Source of the DNA: JBBROS01 sp963792675
GTDB taxonomy: Bacteria > Pseudomonadota > Alphaproteobacteria > Acetobacterales > Acetobacteraceae
Reading direction: 5' to 3'
DNA length: 64,000 nucleotides
Assembly: GCA_963792675.1 (NCBI GenBank)
Contig: CAWBWT010000005.1
Location: forward strand, 124,001 to 188,000
The translations under genes and the position numbers were made by a program. Each line of letters opens with the position of its first letter. Positions within the stretch are counted from its first letter, which is position 1. Shown in pieces: positions 1-7,317 of the stretch. A model generated the notes under the pieces. That model was not told the DNA's origin. It made no database searches and saw only the letters and a list, made by a program, of their open reading frames with translations.

Positions 1-286
1 CATCCGGCTGGTCCTGCCGTGGAAGTACGGGTTCAAGTCGGCGAAGTCGATCGTGAGGATTACCTTCACGGACAAGCAGCCGTCCACCTTCTGGGAAGGC
101 TTGCAGCCCGCGGAATACGGCTTCTGGGCCAACGTGAACCCCGAGGTGCCGCATCCCCGCTGGTCGCAAGCGAGCGAGCGGCTGATCGGGACGGATGAAC
201 GCGTGCCGACCAAGATCTATAACGGCTATGGCGAGTTCGTCGCGTCGTTGTATTCTGGGCTCGGCAACGAGAAGCTGTTCATGTGA
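1..286 (+). CDS. msrP: Protein-methionine-sulfoxide reductase catalytic subunit MsrP, C-terminal part (5' truncated)
   Basis: Only the last 94 or so codons lie in the window; the frame is open from base 2 and stops at 284-286. The visible part matches the C-terminus of the periplasmic molybdopterin enzyme MsrP (YedY), including the tract LPWKYGFKSAKSIV and the closing RVPTKIYNGYGEFVASLY. MsrP repairs oxidised methionines in envelope proteins and normally receives electrons from the haem membrane protein MsrQ. The molybdopterin-binding Cys and the Tat signal would lie upstream of the window. The next gene starts on the last base of the stop codon, so the two are probably translationally coupled. 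Confidence 0.85.
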   Translation, partial: IRLVLPWKYGFKSAKSIVRITFTDKQPSTFWEGLQPAEYGFWANVNPEVPHPRWSQASERLIGTDERVPTKIYNGYGEFVASLYSGLGNEKLFM

Positions 287-579
287 TGGCGGCACGCATC
301 TTCGCAGTCCTGGCGGCGACGTTCCTTGTAGCGGCGGTCGGCATCGCGTCGTTGATGCCGCTCGGCCTGACCCTGGGGCACGGCTTGCAGATGCTCGACT
401 CCGGCATGGTCGGCTGGGCCAAGCTGCACAGCATGAGTTGGCTGTGGGACTGGGTGGAGCTGCCGTTCCTGCAGCGGCCGCTTTGGCTGCTGCCCGCCTG
501 CGCCGGGCTGATCTCCACCGGCTTGGCGCTGACGTTCAGTCTCGACAAGCCGTCGCCGTCGCGCCGCCGCCGCAGTTGA
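286..579 (+). CDS. Small membrane protein coupled to msrP
   Basis: A 97-residue ORF whose ATG shares a base with the msrP stop (TGATG); an in-frame GTG one codon upstream is an alternative start. It has an N-terminal hydrophobic segment (about residues 4-30) and a second one near residues 65-85, separated by an amphipathic Trp-rich stretch, with an Arg-rich C-terminal end. MsrQ, the usual msrP partner, is about 200 residues with several helices and haem-ligating histidines; this protein is too small to be MsrQ. The family is not recognised. Position suggests a role beside MsrP, but that is inference. Its last 44 bases overlap the 3' end of the convergent Nudix gene. Confidence 0.6.
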   Translation: MAARIFAVLAATFLVAAVGIASLMPLGLTLGHGLQMLDSGMVGWAKLHSMSWLWDWVELPFLQRPLWLLPACAGLISTGLALTFSLDKPSPSRRRRS

Positions 580-1003
580 GCAGCTCGCGGGCGATGCCGA
601 TCACCCGGTGCGCCTCGCTCCAAAGATCGTAGCCGGCCAGCTGCGTCAGCGGCACGAAACGCGCGTCGGTCACGTCGCCGCCCGCCGCCGGCTCTCCTGC
701 CTGCCACGTCGCGGCGAAGTCCAGGATCGTATAGTGATACTGAACGAGCCCGGACGCGTCGTGGTGGATGCTGTCCACGTGGGCGGCCAGCCGCATCGGC
801 CCAGCTTCCACCGCAGCCTCTTCGCGAAGCTCGCGCCGCGCCCCCGCTTCGGCCGTCTCGCCGACACGTTGGGCCCCGCCCGGCAGTGACCAGGCGCCGG
901 CCAACGGCGCCTTGCCGCGCCGCACCAGCAACACCGAGGCTTGCCTGAGCAGGACAACGCCGAGGCCGATTAGCGGCCGTGACGGGTATTCTCGACCGCT
1001 CAA
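536..1003 (-). CDS. Nudix hydrolase
   Basis: 155 residues with a nearly canonical Nudix box at about residues 43-65: Gly43, Glu49, Arg57-Glu58 and Glu61-Glu62, which bind the catalytic metal. The usual Gly near the end of the box is Ala64. Such enzymes hydrolyse nucleoside diphosphates linked to another group; the substrate cannot be told from sequence. The start is TTG, chosen because a GGAGG lies about 7 nt upstream and no ATG is in frame nearby. It is transcribed toward the msrP unit and away from the TRAP operon, overlapping the end of the small membrane gene by 44 bp. Confidence 0.82.
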   Translation of the reverse strand: MSGREYPSRPLIGLGVVLLRQASVLLVRRGKAPLAGAWSLPGGAQRVGETAEAGARRELREEAAVEAGPMRLAAHVDSIHHDASGLVQYHYTILDFAATWQAGEPAAGGDVTDARFVPLTQLAGYDLWSEAHRVIGIARELLNCGGGATATACRD

Positions 1004-1058
1004 GATGCGCCTCCAGCTTAGCTCACCGGAAAGGCAGTCAACCCCTCGTCAACGCCGC

Positions 1059-1087
1059 TTGCAACCAGTGGGTGTGGAACGTATTTA
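1059..1087 (+). promoter_or_regulatory. Putative sigma-70 promoter of the TRAP operon
   Basis: TTGCAA at 1059-1064 and TATTTA at 1082-1087 with 17 bp spacing, in the only AT-rich stretch between the divergent Nudix and dctP genes. It lies about 34 bp before the dctP ATG, which has GGGAG as ribosome binding site. Called from consensus match and position only. Confidence 0.45.
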
Positions 1088-1120
1088 GCCGATAAGTAAA
1101 AAAATCTTCTGGGAGATTTC

Positions 1121-2137
1121 ATGCGTTTTACCCGCCGAGCGACACTGGCGACCCTGTTGGCCGCGCCAGCCATGCTGCACGGCGCCCGCGCTGCCGCCGT
1201 CCGCACGCTCAAGATCAGCCATCAATTCCCGGGCGGAACCCTCGAACAAGGCGATTTCCGCGACCGCCTGGCCCGGCGTTTCGCGTCCGAGGTGCAGACG
1301 CGCACCAACGGCGAACTGGCTTTCGAGATTTATCCCGGGTCATCGCTGATGAAGACGGTGGCCCAGTTCGGCGCCCTGCGGAAGGGCGCGCTCGACATGA
1401 GCGTCTACCCGCTCGCTTATGCGGGCGGCGAGGTGCCGGAGGTCAACATCGGCCTGATGCCTTGCCTGGTCACAACCTACGAGCAGGGCATGGCCTGGAA
1501 GACCCAGCCGATCGGACAGGAACTGACGGCGCTGCTGGACAAGCGCGGTGTCAAGATCATCACCTGGGTTTGGCAGGCCGGCGGCGTCGCCAGCCGGTCG
1601 ACGCCGGTGGTGCAGCCCGATGACGTGAAGGGACTGAAGATCCGCGGCGGCTCGCGTGAGATGGACCTGATGCTGAAGCAGGCCGGCGGCATCATCAGCT
1701 CGGTGCCGTCCAACGAGATCTACGCCGCCATGCAGACCGGCACGCTCGACGCGGCCGTTACCTCCAGCACGAGCCTGATCTCGTTTCGGCTTGAGGAGAT
1801 CAGCAAGGCGATCACCTCCGGCAAGACCGGCAGCTTCTGGTTCATGTTCGAGCCGTTGCTGATGAGCAAGCAGGTGTTCGAGAGCTTGCCGGCCGAGCAG
1901 CAGAAGGCCATCACCACGGTCGGCGCCGAGCTCGAGCAGTTCGGCCTGGACGCGGCGAAGGCCGACGACGACGACCTCGCCAAGGTGTACGCCAAGGTCG
2001 GCGTGACCGCGCGCGAGATGAACCCGGACGCGATCGGCAAGTGGAAGGCGCTCGCGCAGCAGACGGCGTGGAAGGACTTCGCCGACCGCAATGCCAGCTG
2101 CGCCTCCTTGCTCAAGCTGGCCGAGGCGGTGGCTTGA
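1121..2137 (+). CDS. dctP: TRAP transporter substrate-binding protein (DctP family)
   Basis: 338 residues. The N-terminus has a twin-arginine-like signal (Arg5-Arg6, hydrophobic core, probable cleavage after about Ala25), so the mature protein is periplasmic. The fold-specific stretch GLKIRGGS carries Arg175, the position that pairs with the substrate carboxylate in DctP proteins. The ligand is therefore probably an organic acid, otherwise unknown. It is followed directly by the small and large membrane subunits, completing a three-part TRAP transporter. Start: ATG with GGGAG upstream, and a plausible promoter at 1059-1087. Confidence 0.9.
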   Translation: MRFTRRATLATLLAAPAMLHGARAAAVRTLKISHQFPGGTLEQGDFRDRLARRFASEVQTRTNGELAFEIYPGSSLMKTVAQFGALRKGALDMSVYPLAYAGGEVPEVNIGLMPCLVTTYEQGMAWKTQPIGQELTALLDKRGVKIITWVWQAGGVASRSTPVVQPDDVKGLKIRGGSREMDLMLKQAGGIISSVPSNEIYAAMQTGTLDAAVTSSTSLISFRLEEISKAITSGKTGSFWFMFEPLLMSKQVFESLPAEQQKAITTVGAELEQFGLDAAKADDDDLAKVYAKVGVTAREMNPDAIGKWKALAQQTAWKDFADRNASCASLLKLAEAVA

Positions 2138-2718
2138 GCACGCACGGGATCGACGCCGCGTCCGGCGCGATCCCCGCGGCCGACGTGCCGCGAGTCGGAG
2201 TGCTGGGGGCGGCGCAGGCGGTCGTCGGGCTGCTGAACGGGGTGATGGCGGTGCTGTCGGGGATCGCGATCGCCGTTGCCGGCGTCGTGCTGACCTGGGA
2301 AGTCGCCGGCCGCTATTTCTTCGCGGTGCCGTCCGATTGGCAGGATGAGCTCAGCACCTTTCTGCTGATCGGCGCCACCTTCGCCTCGGCCGCCTGGGTG
2401 CAGGCGCGCCGCGGCCACGTGGCGATCGACGCGCTCGGCGCCATCCTGCCGCCCGGCGCCGACCGGGTGCGCCGCTGGCTCGCCGACGTGCTCAGCTTCC
2501 TGTTCGTCAGCTTCTTCGCCTGGAAAAGCTTCGCCTTGCTGGCCGAAGCGCTCGAGGACGGGCAGACCACGCCGTCCGCTTGGGGTCCGCCGCTGTGGAT
2601 CCCGTACGGCTGCATGGCGGTCGGCATGGCGCTGCTCGCGGTGCAGCTGCTGCTGCAGGTGCTGGGCTCCCGTCACGCCGACTCCCAGCCGGCGCACCTC
2701 GCGCCGTCGCCGCACTGA
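2134..2718 (+). CDS. dctQ: TRAP transporter small permease (DctQ family)
   Basis: About 194 residues with four predicted membrane helices typical of DctQ. The best start is TTG at 2134, which overlaps the dctP stop (TTGA); the frame is open further upstream inside dctP, but those codons are read as dctP. The motif SDWQDELSTFLL at the start of helix 2 is typical of the family. The protein joins the large subunit DctM to form the sodium-driven uptake channel. Its stop overlaps the dctM start (TGATG). Confidence 0.88.
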   Translation: MSTHGIDAASGAIPAADVPRVGVLGAAQAVVGLLNGVMAVLSGIAIAVAGVVLTWEVAGRYFFAVPSDWQDELSTFLLIGATFASAAWVQARRGHVAIDALGAILPPGADRVRRWLADVLSFLFVSFFAWKSFALLAEALEDGQTTPSAWGPPLWIPYGCMAVGMALLAVQLLLQVLGSRHADSQPAHLAPSPH

Positions 2719-4076
2719 TGGATACGCTGCAGCTCGGCTTGCTGTATGGCGGGGCGACGCTCGCGGCGTTGTTTTCCGGCATGCCGATCGCGTTCGCGCT
2801 CGGCGGGGTCGCGACCGTGTTCATGCTCGCCTTCATGCCGGCTGCTTCGCTCGATACCATCGCGCAGAACGTCTACGAGGAGCTGGCCAGCATCACCCTG
2901 CTGACCATCCCCCTGTTCATCCTTAAGGGCGCCGCGATCGGCAAGTCGCGCGCCGGCAAGGACCTTTACGACGCGCTGCACACCTGGCTGCACCGGGTGC
3001 CCGGCGGGTTGGGCGTCGCCGTCGTGCTCGCCTGCGGCCTGTTCGCCGCCATGGCCGGCAGCTCGCCCGCCACCTGCAGCGCGATCGGCAGCTCCGGCAT
3101 TCCGGAAATGCGCCGCCGCGGCTATTCGCCGGGCTTCGCGGCCGGGCTGGTGGCGGCGGGCGGCACGCTCGGCATCCTGCTGCCGCCCTCGATCGTGCTG
3201 ATCCTGTATGCGGTGGCCGCCGAGCAGTCGCTGGGCCGGCTGTTCCTGGCGGGGATCGGCCCGGGCCTGCTACTGGTGGCGCTGTTCGCCGGCTATGCGG
3301 TGATCCGCTGGCGCCGCGAGTTCGCGTCCGCGACCGAGGCGGCCGAGGCGGGCCAGGGGGGCGGCGGGGCGCGCAGCGCGATCCTGCGCCAGGACAGCTA
3401 CAGCTTCGGCCAGAAAATGGCCGCGCTGCCGCGGGTGCTGCCGTTCCTGATCCTGCTGACCGGCGTCATGGTGGCGCTATACGGCGGTATCGCCACGCCG
3501 AGCGAGACGGCCGGCCTCGGCGCGGTGCTGGCGCTGGTGCTGATCGCGGTCGTCTACGGCGCGTTCCGCCCGGCCGACATCCGGCCGATCTTCGCCGGCA
3601 CCCTGGGCGAGAGCGGCATGCTGCTGCTGATCATCGGTATGAGCCTGCTTTACAGCTATGTGATGAGCTACCTGCACATCAGCCAAGGCGCGGCCGGCTG
3701 GATCGTCGGGCAGCATCTGAGCAAGTGGGTGCTGCTGGCGGCCATCCTGTTGCTGGTGGTGGTGCTCGGGTTCTTCCTGCCGCCGGTGTCGATCATCCTG
3801 ATGACCGCGCCGATCATCCTGCCGCCATTGCGTGAGGCCGGGTTCGATCTCATCTGGTTCGGCGTCGTGATGGCCGTGGTGATGGAGATGGGGCTGATCC
3901 ACCCGCCGGTCGGGTTGAACATCTTCGTCATCAACCGGATCGCGCCCGATATCGGCCTGGGCCCGATCATTTGGGGCACGTTGCCGTTCGTCATGCTGAT
4001 GGCGGTCGCGGTGGTGATCCTGGCATTCGTGCCGGGGATCGCGATGGGGTTGCCGGACCTTGTTTACAACCGGTGA
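2718..4076 (+). CDS. dctM: TRAP transporter large permease (DctM family)
   Basis: 452 residues, mostly hydrophobic, with about 12 predicted helices. Hallmarks include MPIAFALGG near the N-terminus, the SSPATCSAIGS stretch, LGILLPPSI, and an ETAGLGAVLA segment, all characteristic of the DctM ion/substrate pathway. The ATG at 2718 overlaps the dctQ stop. With dctP and dctQ it forms one operon. A GC-rich hairpin at 4097-4118 follows the stop. Confidence 0.9.
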   Translation: MDTLQLGLLYGGATLAALFSGMPIAFALGGVATVFMLAFMPAASLDTIAQNVYEELASITLLTIPLFILKGAAIGKSRAGKDLYDALHTWLHRVPGGLGVAVVLACGLFAAMAGSSPATCSAIGSSGIPEMRRRGYSPGFAAGLVAAGGTLGILLPPSIVLILYAVAAEQSLGRLFLAGIGPGLLLVALFAGYAVIRWRREFASATEAAEAGQGGGGARSAILRQDSYSFGQKMAALPRVLPFLILLTGVMVALYGGIATPSETAGLGAVLALVLIAVVYGAFRPADIRPIFAGTLGESGMLLLIIGMSLLYSYVMSYLHISQGAAGWIVGQHLSKWVLLAAILLLVVVLGFFLPPVSIILMTAPIILPPLREAGFDLIWFGVVMAVVMEMGLIHPPVGLNIFVINRIAPDIGLGPIIWGTLPFVMLMAVAVVILAFVPGIAMGLPDLVYNR

Positions 4077-4096
4077 AGCTGGTCGCGCGGCCAGCA

Positions 4097-4118
4097 CCGC
4101 CGGCTGTGCAACCGGCGG
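4097..4118 (+). terminator. Possible terminator hairpin after dctM
   Basis: A 7-bp perfect stem CCGCCGG/CCGGCGG with an 8-nt loop, 20 bp after the dctM stop. There is no T-tract, so this is a weak call; it may simply help end the TRAP transcript. Confidence 0.25.
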
Positions 4119-4126
4119 CGCGGCCT

Positions 4127-4152
4127 GGTTATGTTGCAAATTTGCAATAACC
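4127..4152. promoter_or_regulatory. AT-rich inverted repeat, possible operator
   Basis: Arms GGTTA..TTGCAAA and TTTGCAA..TAACC meet without a spacer, giving a nearly perfect 26-bp inverted repeat whose core is TTGCAAATTTGCAA, with a 2-nt bulge in the left arm. It is strikingly AT-rich for this genome. It sits 73 bp upstream of the ATG at 4225, and a TATAAA at 4174-4179 follows it, so an operator/promoter for the small ORF is plausible. No regulator gene is adjacent. Confidence 0.4.
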
Positions 4153-4224
4153 TTGCGGACGATACGAAACTGTTATAAATTGGCTTCGTTCACTCGTCGT
4201 TGATGGGCAGTTCGGAGAAGGCGC

Positions 4225-4479
4225 ATGGATCACGGGAAAAGAGTCGCTGCGAAGTTAATCAGTGGTTTCGTTTTCGGCACCGTGGTTGTGATGATCACGC
4301 TGGCGGTGGGCGCGACGGTCTGTGGCATCCTGCTATCGCGGATGGTTCGCGCGGCCGGGCGCGCCCTGACGGCACGGCCGGCCTCGGCCGCACCGCCGGT
4401 GATGAACATCCAGACGTCCTCCAGCACCGGCGCCTTCCCGGCGAATAACGGGGCGAACGCGGTCACGATGCCGATGTGA
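4225..4479 (+). CDS. Small single-helix membrane protein, antisense to the esterase 3' end
   Basis: 84 residues: a basic N-terminus, one strong membrane helix at about residues 12-38, then an Ala/Ser/Thr-rich tail. The start has a good ribosome binding site (GGAGAAGG) and an AT-rich upstream region with promoter-like elements. Almost all of it lies opposite the last 83 codons of the esterase gene. Its C-terminal half is antisense to the esterase catalytic-His region and may look protein-like only for that reason; its N-terminal half is antisense to the least conserved part of the esterase. Either this ORF or the esterase tail could be spurious. Function unknown. Confidence 0.45.
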   Translation: MDHGKRVAAKLISGFVFGTVVVMITLAVGATVCGILLSRMVRAAGRALTARPASAAPPVMNIQTSSSTGAFPANNGANAVTMPM

Positions 4480-5237
4480 CCCACCCCCGGGTAGATCCGG
4501 CTGGCGACCGGTCCGCCCGCCTCCGCCACGCGCTGCGCCAAGCTGGTGGTGTTGCGCGGCCGAACCGTCGTGTCGGCGTCGCCCGCCAGCAGCAGCAATG
4601 GCGGGTTGTGCCCATCGACATAGCTGATCGGCTGGCTCGCCGGCCCGTCATCGACCGGCGCGAACACCGGAATGACGTCGGGGTCGGTGATGGGCAGGAA
4701 ATCGTACGGGCCCGCGAGCCCCACCACCCCGGCCAGACGGTCGCGCGTCGTGCCGGCCCGGGCGAGAAACGCGGGATCGAGCGCCAGCATCGCGGCATTG
4801 TAGGCGCCGGCGGAGTGCCCAACGACAAAGACCTGCGACGGGTCCGCGCCAAGGGCGGTCGCGTGCGACAACGACCACGCCACGGCCTGCGCGTTGTCGT
4901 CAAGGAATGCTGGGAATTGCACCTCCGGATAAAGCCGGTAGTTCGGCACCACCACCACGGCGCCGCGCGCCGCCAGCGGCTTGGCCACGAACGGGTAGGT
5001 CGACTTGTCGCCGGTCCGCCAACTGCCGCCATACAGGAACACCACCAGCGGCCCCAGCGCCCGCGTCGGCCGGTATACATCGAGCCGCAGCGGCGACCCG
5101 GCGGCAAACGCCACGTCGCGAGTGACGCTGACGCCCGCGTCGGGCACGGTAGCGTTCAGCAGTTCGGCCGCGCTGCAGCCTCCGAGCAGCGTGAGCATGA
5201 GGCCCCCCGCCCACCGTCTCAGCGTCCCCAGCTTCAA
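4230..5237 (-). CDS. Alpha/beta hydrolase, carboxylesterase-type lipoprotein
   Basis: 335 residues from a TTG start that overlaps the crcB stop (TTGA). This start gives a lipoprotein signal with lipobox LGGC and Cys21 as the lipidated residue. The hydrolase core shows the oxyanion segment YGGSW (residues 69-73), the nucleophile motif GHSAG with Ser142, Asp220 (in LAGDAD) and His254 (in GVGHIG). It resembles BD-FAE-like acyl esterases; the substrate is unknown. The family usually ends shortly after about residue 285; the extra 50 or so residues overlap the antisense ORF at 4225-4479. Third gene of an operon with the solute-binding protein and crcB. Confidence 0.82.
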   Translation of the reverse strand: MKLGTLRRWAGGLMLTLLGGCSAAELLNATVPDAGVSVTRDVAFAAGSPLRLDVYRPTRALGPLVVFLYGGSWRTGDKSTYPFVAKPLAARGAVVVVPNYRLYPEVQFPAFLDDNAQAVAWSLSHATALGADPSQVFVVGHSAGAYNAAMLALDPAFLARAGTTRDRLAGVVGLAGPYDFLPITDPDVIPVFAPVDDGPASQPISYVDGHNPPLLLLAGDADTTVRPRNTTSLAQRVAEAGGPVASRIYPGVGHIGIVTAFAPLFAGKAPVLEDVWMFITGGAAEAGRAVRARPAARTIRDSRMPQTVAPTASVIITTTVPKTKPLINFAATLFP

Positions 5238-5611
5238 CGCCAAGCGGCACCGCCCAGCAGCCACCCGGCCCAGACTGCGAGCAAGCAAAGCGCGAACGAT
5301 ATCGCCGCATAACCGAACGCCGCCGGCGCCCGGCCGACTTGCAGCAACTCCAGCGTTTGCAGGCTGAACGACGAGAAGGTGGTGAAGCCGCCGCACACCC
5401 CCACCATCACGAAGGCCCGGAACGCGGCATGCTCACGCGCATCGGTGGCCGCCCCGACGGCGCCGATCAACGCGCTGCCCAGCACGTTGATCAGCAGCGT
5501 CCCCCAGGGGAACGACGGCCCCAGCAGCCAGCCGACCCAGATCGCCAACCAGTAGCGGGCAAGGCCGCCCAGCGCGCTGCCGGCGAGAACCAAGGCCGAG
5601 AGTGCCGCCAC
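5234..5611 (-). CDS. crcB: Fluoride exporter CrcB/Fluc
   Basis: 125 residues with four helices, the normal length for a Fluc channel subunit. Family motifs are present: GGLARY at residues 15-20, GTLLINVLGS at 37-46 with the pore Asn42, and GGFTTFSSFS at 74-83 that carries the Phe and Ser/Thr residues lining the fluoride path and the central Na site. It forms dual-topology dimers in the inner membrane and exports fluoride. The GTG start is 2 bp after the upstream stop. No fluoride riboswitch was seen; expression seems tied to the operon. Confidence 0.9.
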   Translation of the reverse strand: MAALSALVLAGSALGGLARYWLAIWVGWLLGPSFPWGTLLINVLGSALIGAVGAATDAREHAAFRAFVMVGVCGGFTTFSSFSLQTLELLQVGRAPAAFGYAAISFALCLLAVWAGWLLGGAAWR

Positions 5612-5613
5612 CG

Positions 5614-7196
5614 CTATCCTTTCGCGACGTTCCAGAACAAGGGCGGCTGCGCCTTGAGCTGCCCGGTGATGTTGGAGCGCCAGGCGGCGGATTGGAAGTA
5701 TTGGCCAAGCGGGACGAACATCGCCTCGGTGAACGCTTCGGTCTGGATTTCGGAGGCCAGCCGGCGGCGTCCGTCCTCGTCCGCCGCGTCGATCCAGGCC
5801 GCGCGCAACTCCTCGATCTTGGGGTCGGTCGGCCAGCCATACCAGGCCGCGCCGCCCGTGCCGCGCAGGCCGGGGGCGGCCAGCGGGTCGGTGTAGTCGA
5901 GCGCCGGGAACGAGGTGCAGAACAGCGACCAGCCGCCTTTGTCGAGCGGCTCCTTGCTGTTCCGCCGCTGCACCACCGTGCCCCAATCCATCGCCGCGTC
6001 GTCGACGTTGACGCCGATCCCCTTCAAGGTCGCCGAGCAAACCTGGCTCATCGCGTCGTAGAACGGCTGGTCGGTCGGGTGCAGCAGCACCAGCCGGTCG
6101 CTGCCGTAGCCGGCGTCCTTCAGCATCGCCTTGGAGGTCAGACTTCGACTTGCGGCCGCCGACCCGGTCCATCGCCGCGTCGTTCGCATACGGGGTGCCC
6201 GGCAGGAAGCAGCCGATCGGCGCGTTGTAGGTGGTCGCGTCGTCGCCCATCACCGCCTGCATCACCTCGCGCGGATCGATCGCCGCCAAAATCGCCTGGC
6301 GCAAACCGCGGTTGGTGGTCGGTCCCTGCAGGTGGTTGAAGCGCAGCACCGGATAGAGCCCGTACGGGTCGAGCCGCCCGACCACCACGTTGCGATCGGC
6401 CTTCAACGCCGGGATCAGGTCGGGGATCGGCATCTCCAGCCAATCGATCTCGCCCGCGCGAAGCGCGTTCACCGCGGTGCCGGCCTCGGGGATGATGCGC
6501 CACTCGACCCGGTCCACCAGCGCCCGCTTGGCGCCCGGCAACGCTGCTCGGCGCGTCCTCGCGCGGGCGATAGCCGTCGAACCTGGCGAACACGGCCCGG
6601 CTGCCAGCCACGTACTCGTCGGGCAGGAAGCGGAACGGCCCGCTGCCGACCACCTCGGTCACCTGCTTGAACGGGTCCGTCATCGCCAGCCGCTCGGGCA
6701 TGATCACCGCCGGGCTCGGCTGCGTCTTGGCGAGCGCGCGCAGCAGCGGCGGGAACGGCCGCTTGAGGCGGAACACCAGGGTGCGGTCGTCCGGCGCCTC
6801 CATCGCGTCCAGCACTGCGGCGATCGAGCCGCCAAGGCTGTCGCGCCTCATCCAGCGCGCCAGCGACGCCTCGCAGTCGCGCGCCCGCACCGGGGTGCCG
6901 TCATGGAACATCAGCCCTTCGCGCAGCCGGATCGTCCAGCGCTTGCCGTCGGCCTCCACCGTATGCCCCTCGGCCATCTGCGGCCGCGGCTGCAGCGCGT
7001 CGTCCGTGCCGTACAGCGTGTCGAACACGAGGTAGGCGTAGTTGCGGGTGACGGTCGCCGTCGTCCAGATCGGGTCGAGGCTGGTGAGGTTGGCCTGCGG
7101 CACGAACACCAGCGTGCGCGCGCGGTCGGTTTGCGCCAAGGCCGGGCGGGCCAGGGCGGCCGCGCCGGCGGCCAGGATGAGGTTCCGTCGTTTCAT
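5614..7196 (-). pseudogene. ABC transporter solute-binding protein, family 5 (peptide/dipeptide type), two frame breaks
   Basis: The reading frame opens at the ATG ending at 7196, with a strong GGAGGAG site and a signal peptide (Arg3-Arg4, cleavage near ALAQ). It shows family 5 landmarks such as LREGLMFHDGTPV and VGSGPFRF. It breaks near 6540: adding one extra base after codons for APSS explains the switch, after which LPGAKRALVDRVEW resumes. It breaks again near 6145, before KAMLKDAGY, also explained by one extra C. The rest runs to the stop at 5614. Joined, the protein is about 525 residues, normal for the family. It is either a recent pseudogene or an intact gene with two assembly insertions. 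No permease genes lie nearby. Confidence 0.75.
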
Positions 7197-7317
7197 GTCA
7201 GCTCTCCTCCGTCTTGTTTAACGATTAGATAAGACTGGCGCGCCGCGGCGTAAAATCCATTGACGGCCGGTCCGTTAACTTGCGACGACATCGTATCGTC
7301 CATCCGAGGACAACCCG

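Noticed and set aside
4201..4448. 82-codon ORF overlapping the small membrane ORF
   Set aside because: Different frame, no helix, poor composition; the ORF at 4225 has the ribosome site.
5234..5700. Fluoride riboswitch for crcB
   Set aside because: The sequence before crcB is coding for the solute-binding protein and shows no riboswitch-like motif.
5612..6541. CrcB fused to a solute-binding protein
   Set aside because: The open frame joins them only because of the frame breaks; crcB has its own GTG at 5611 and the binding protein its own stop at 5614.
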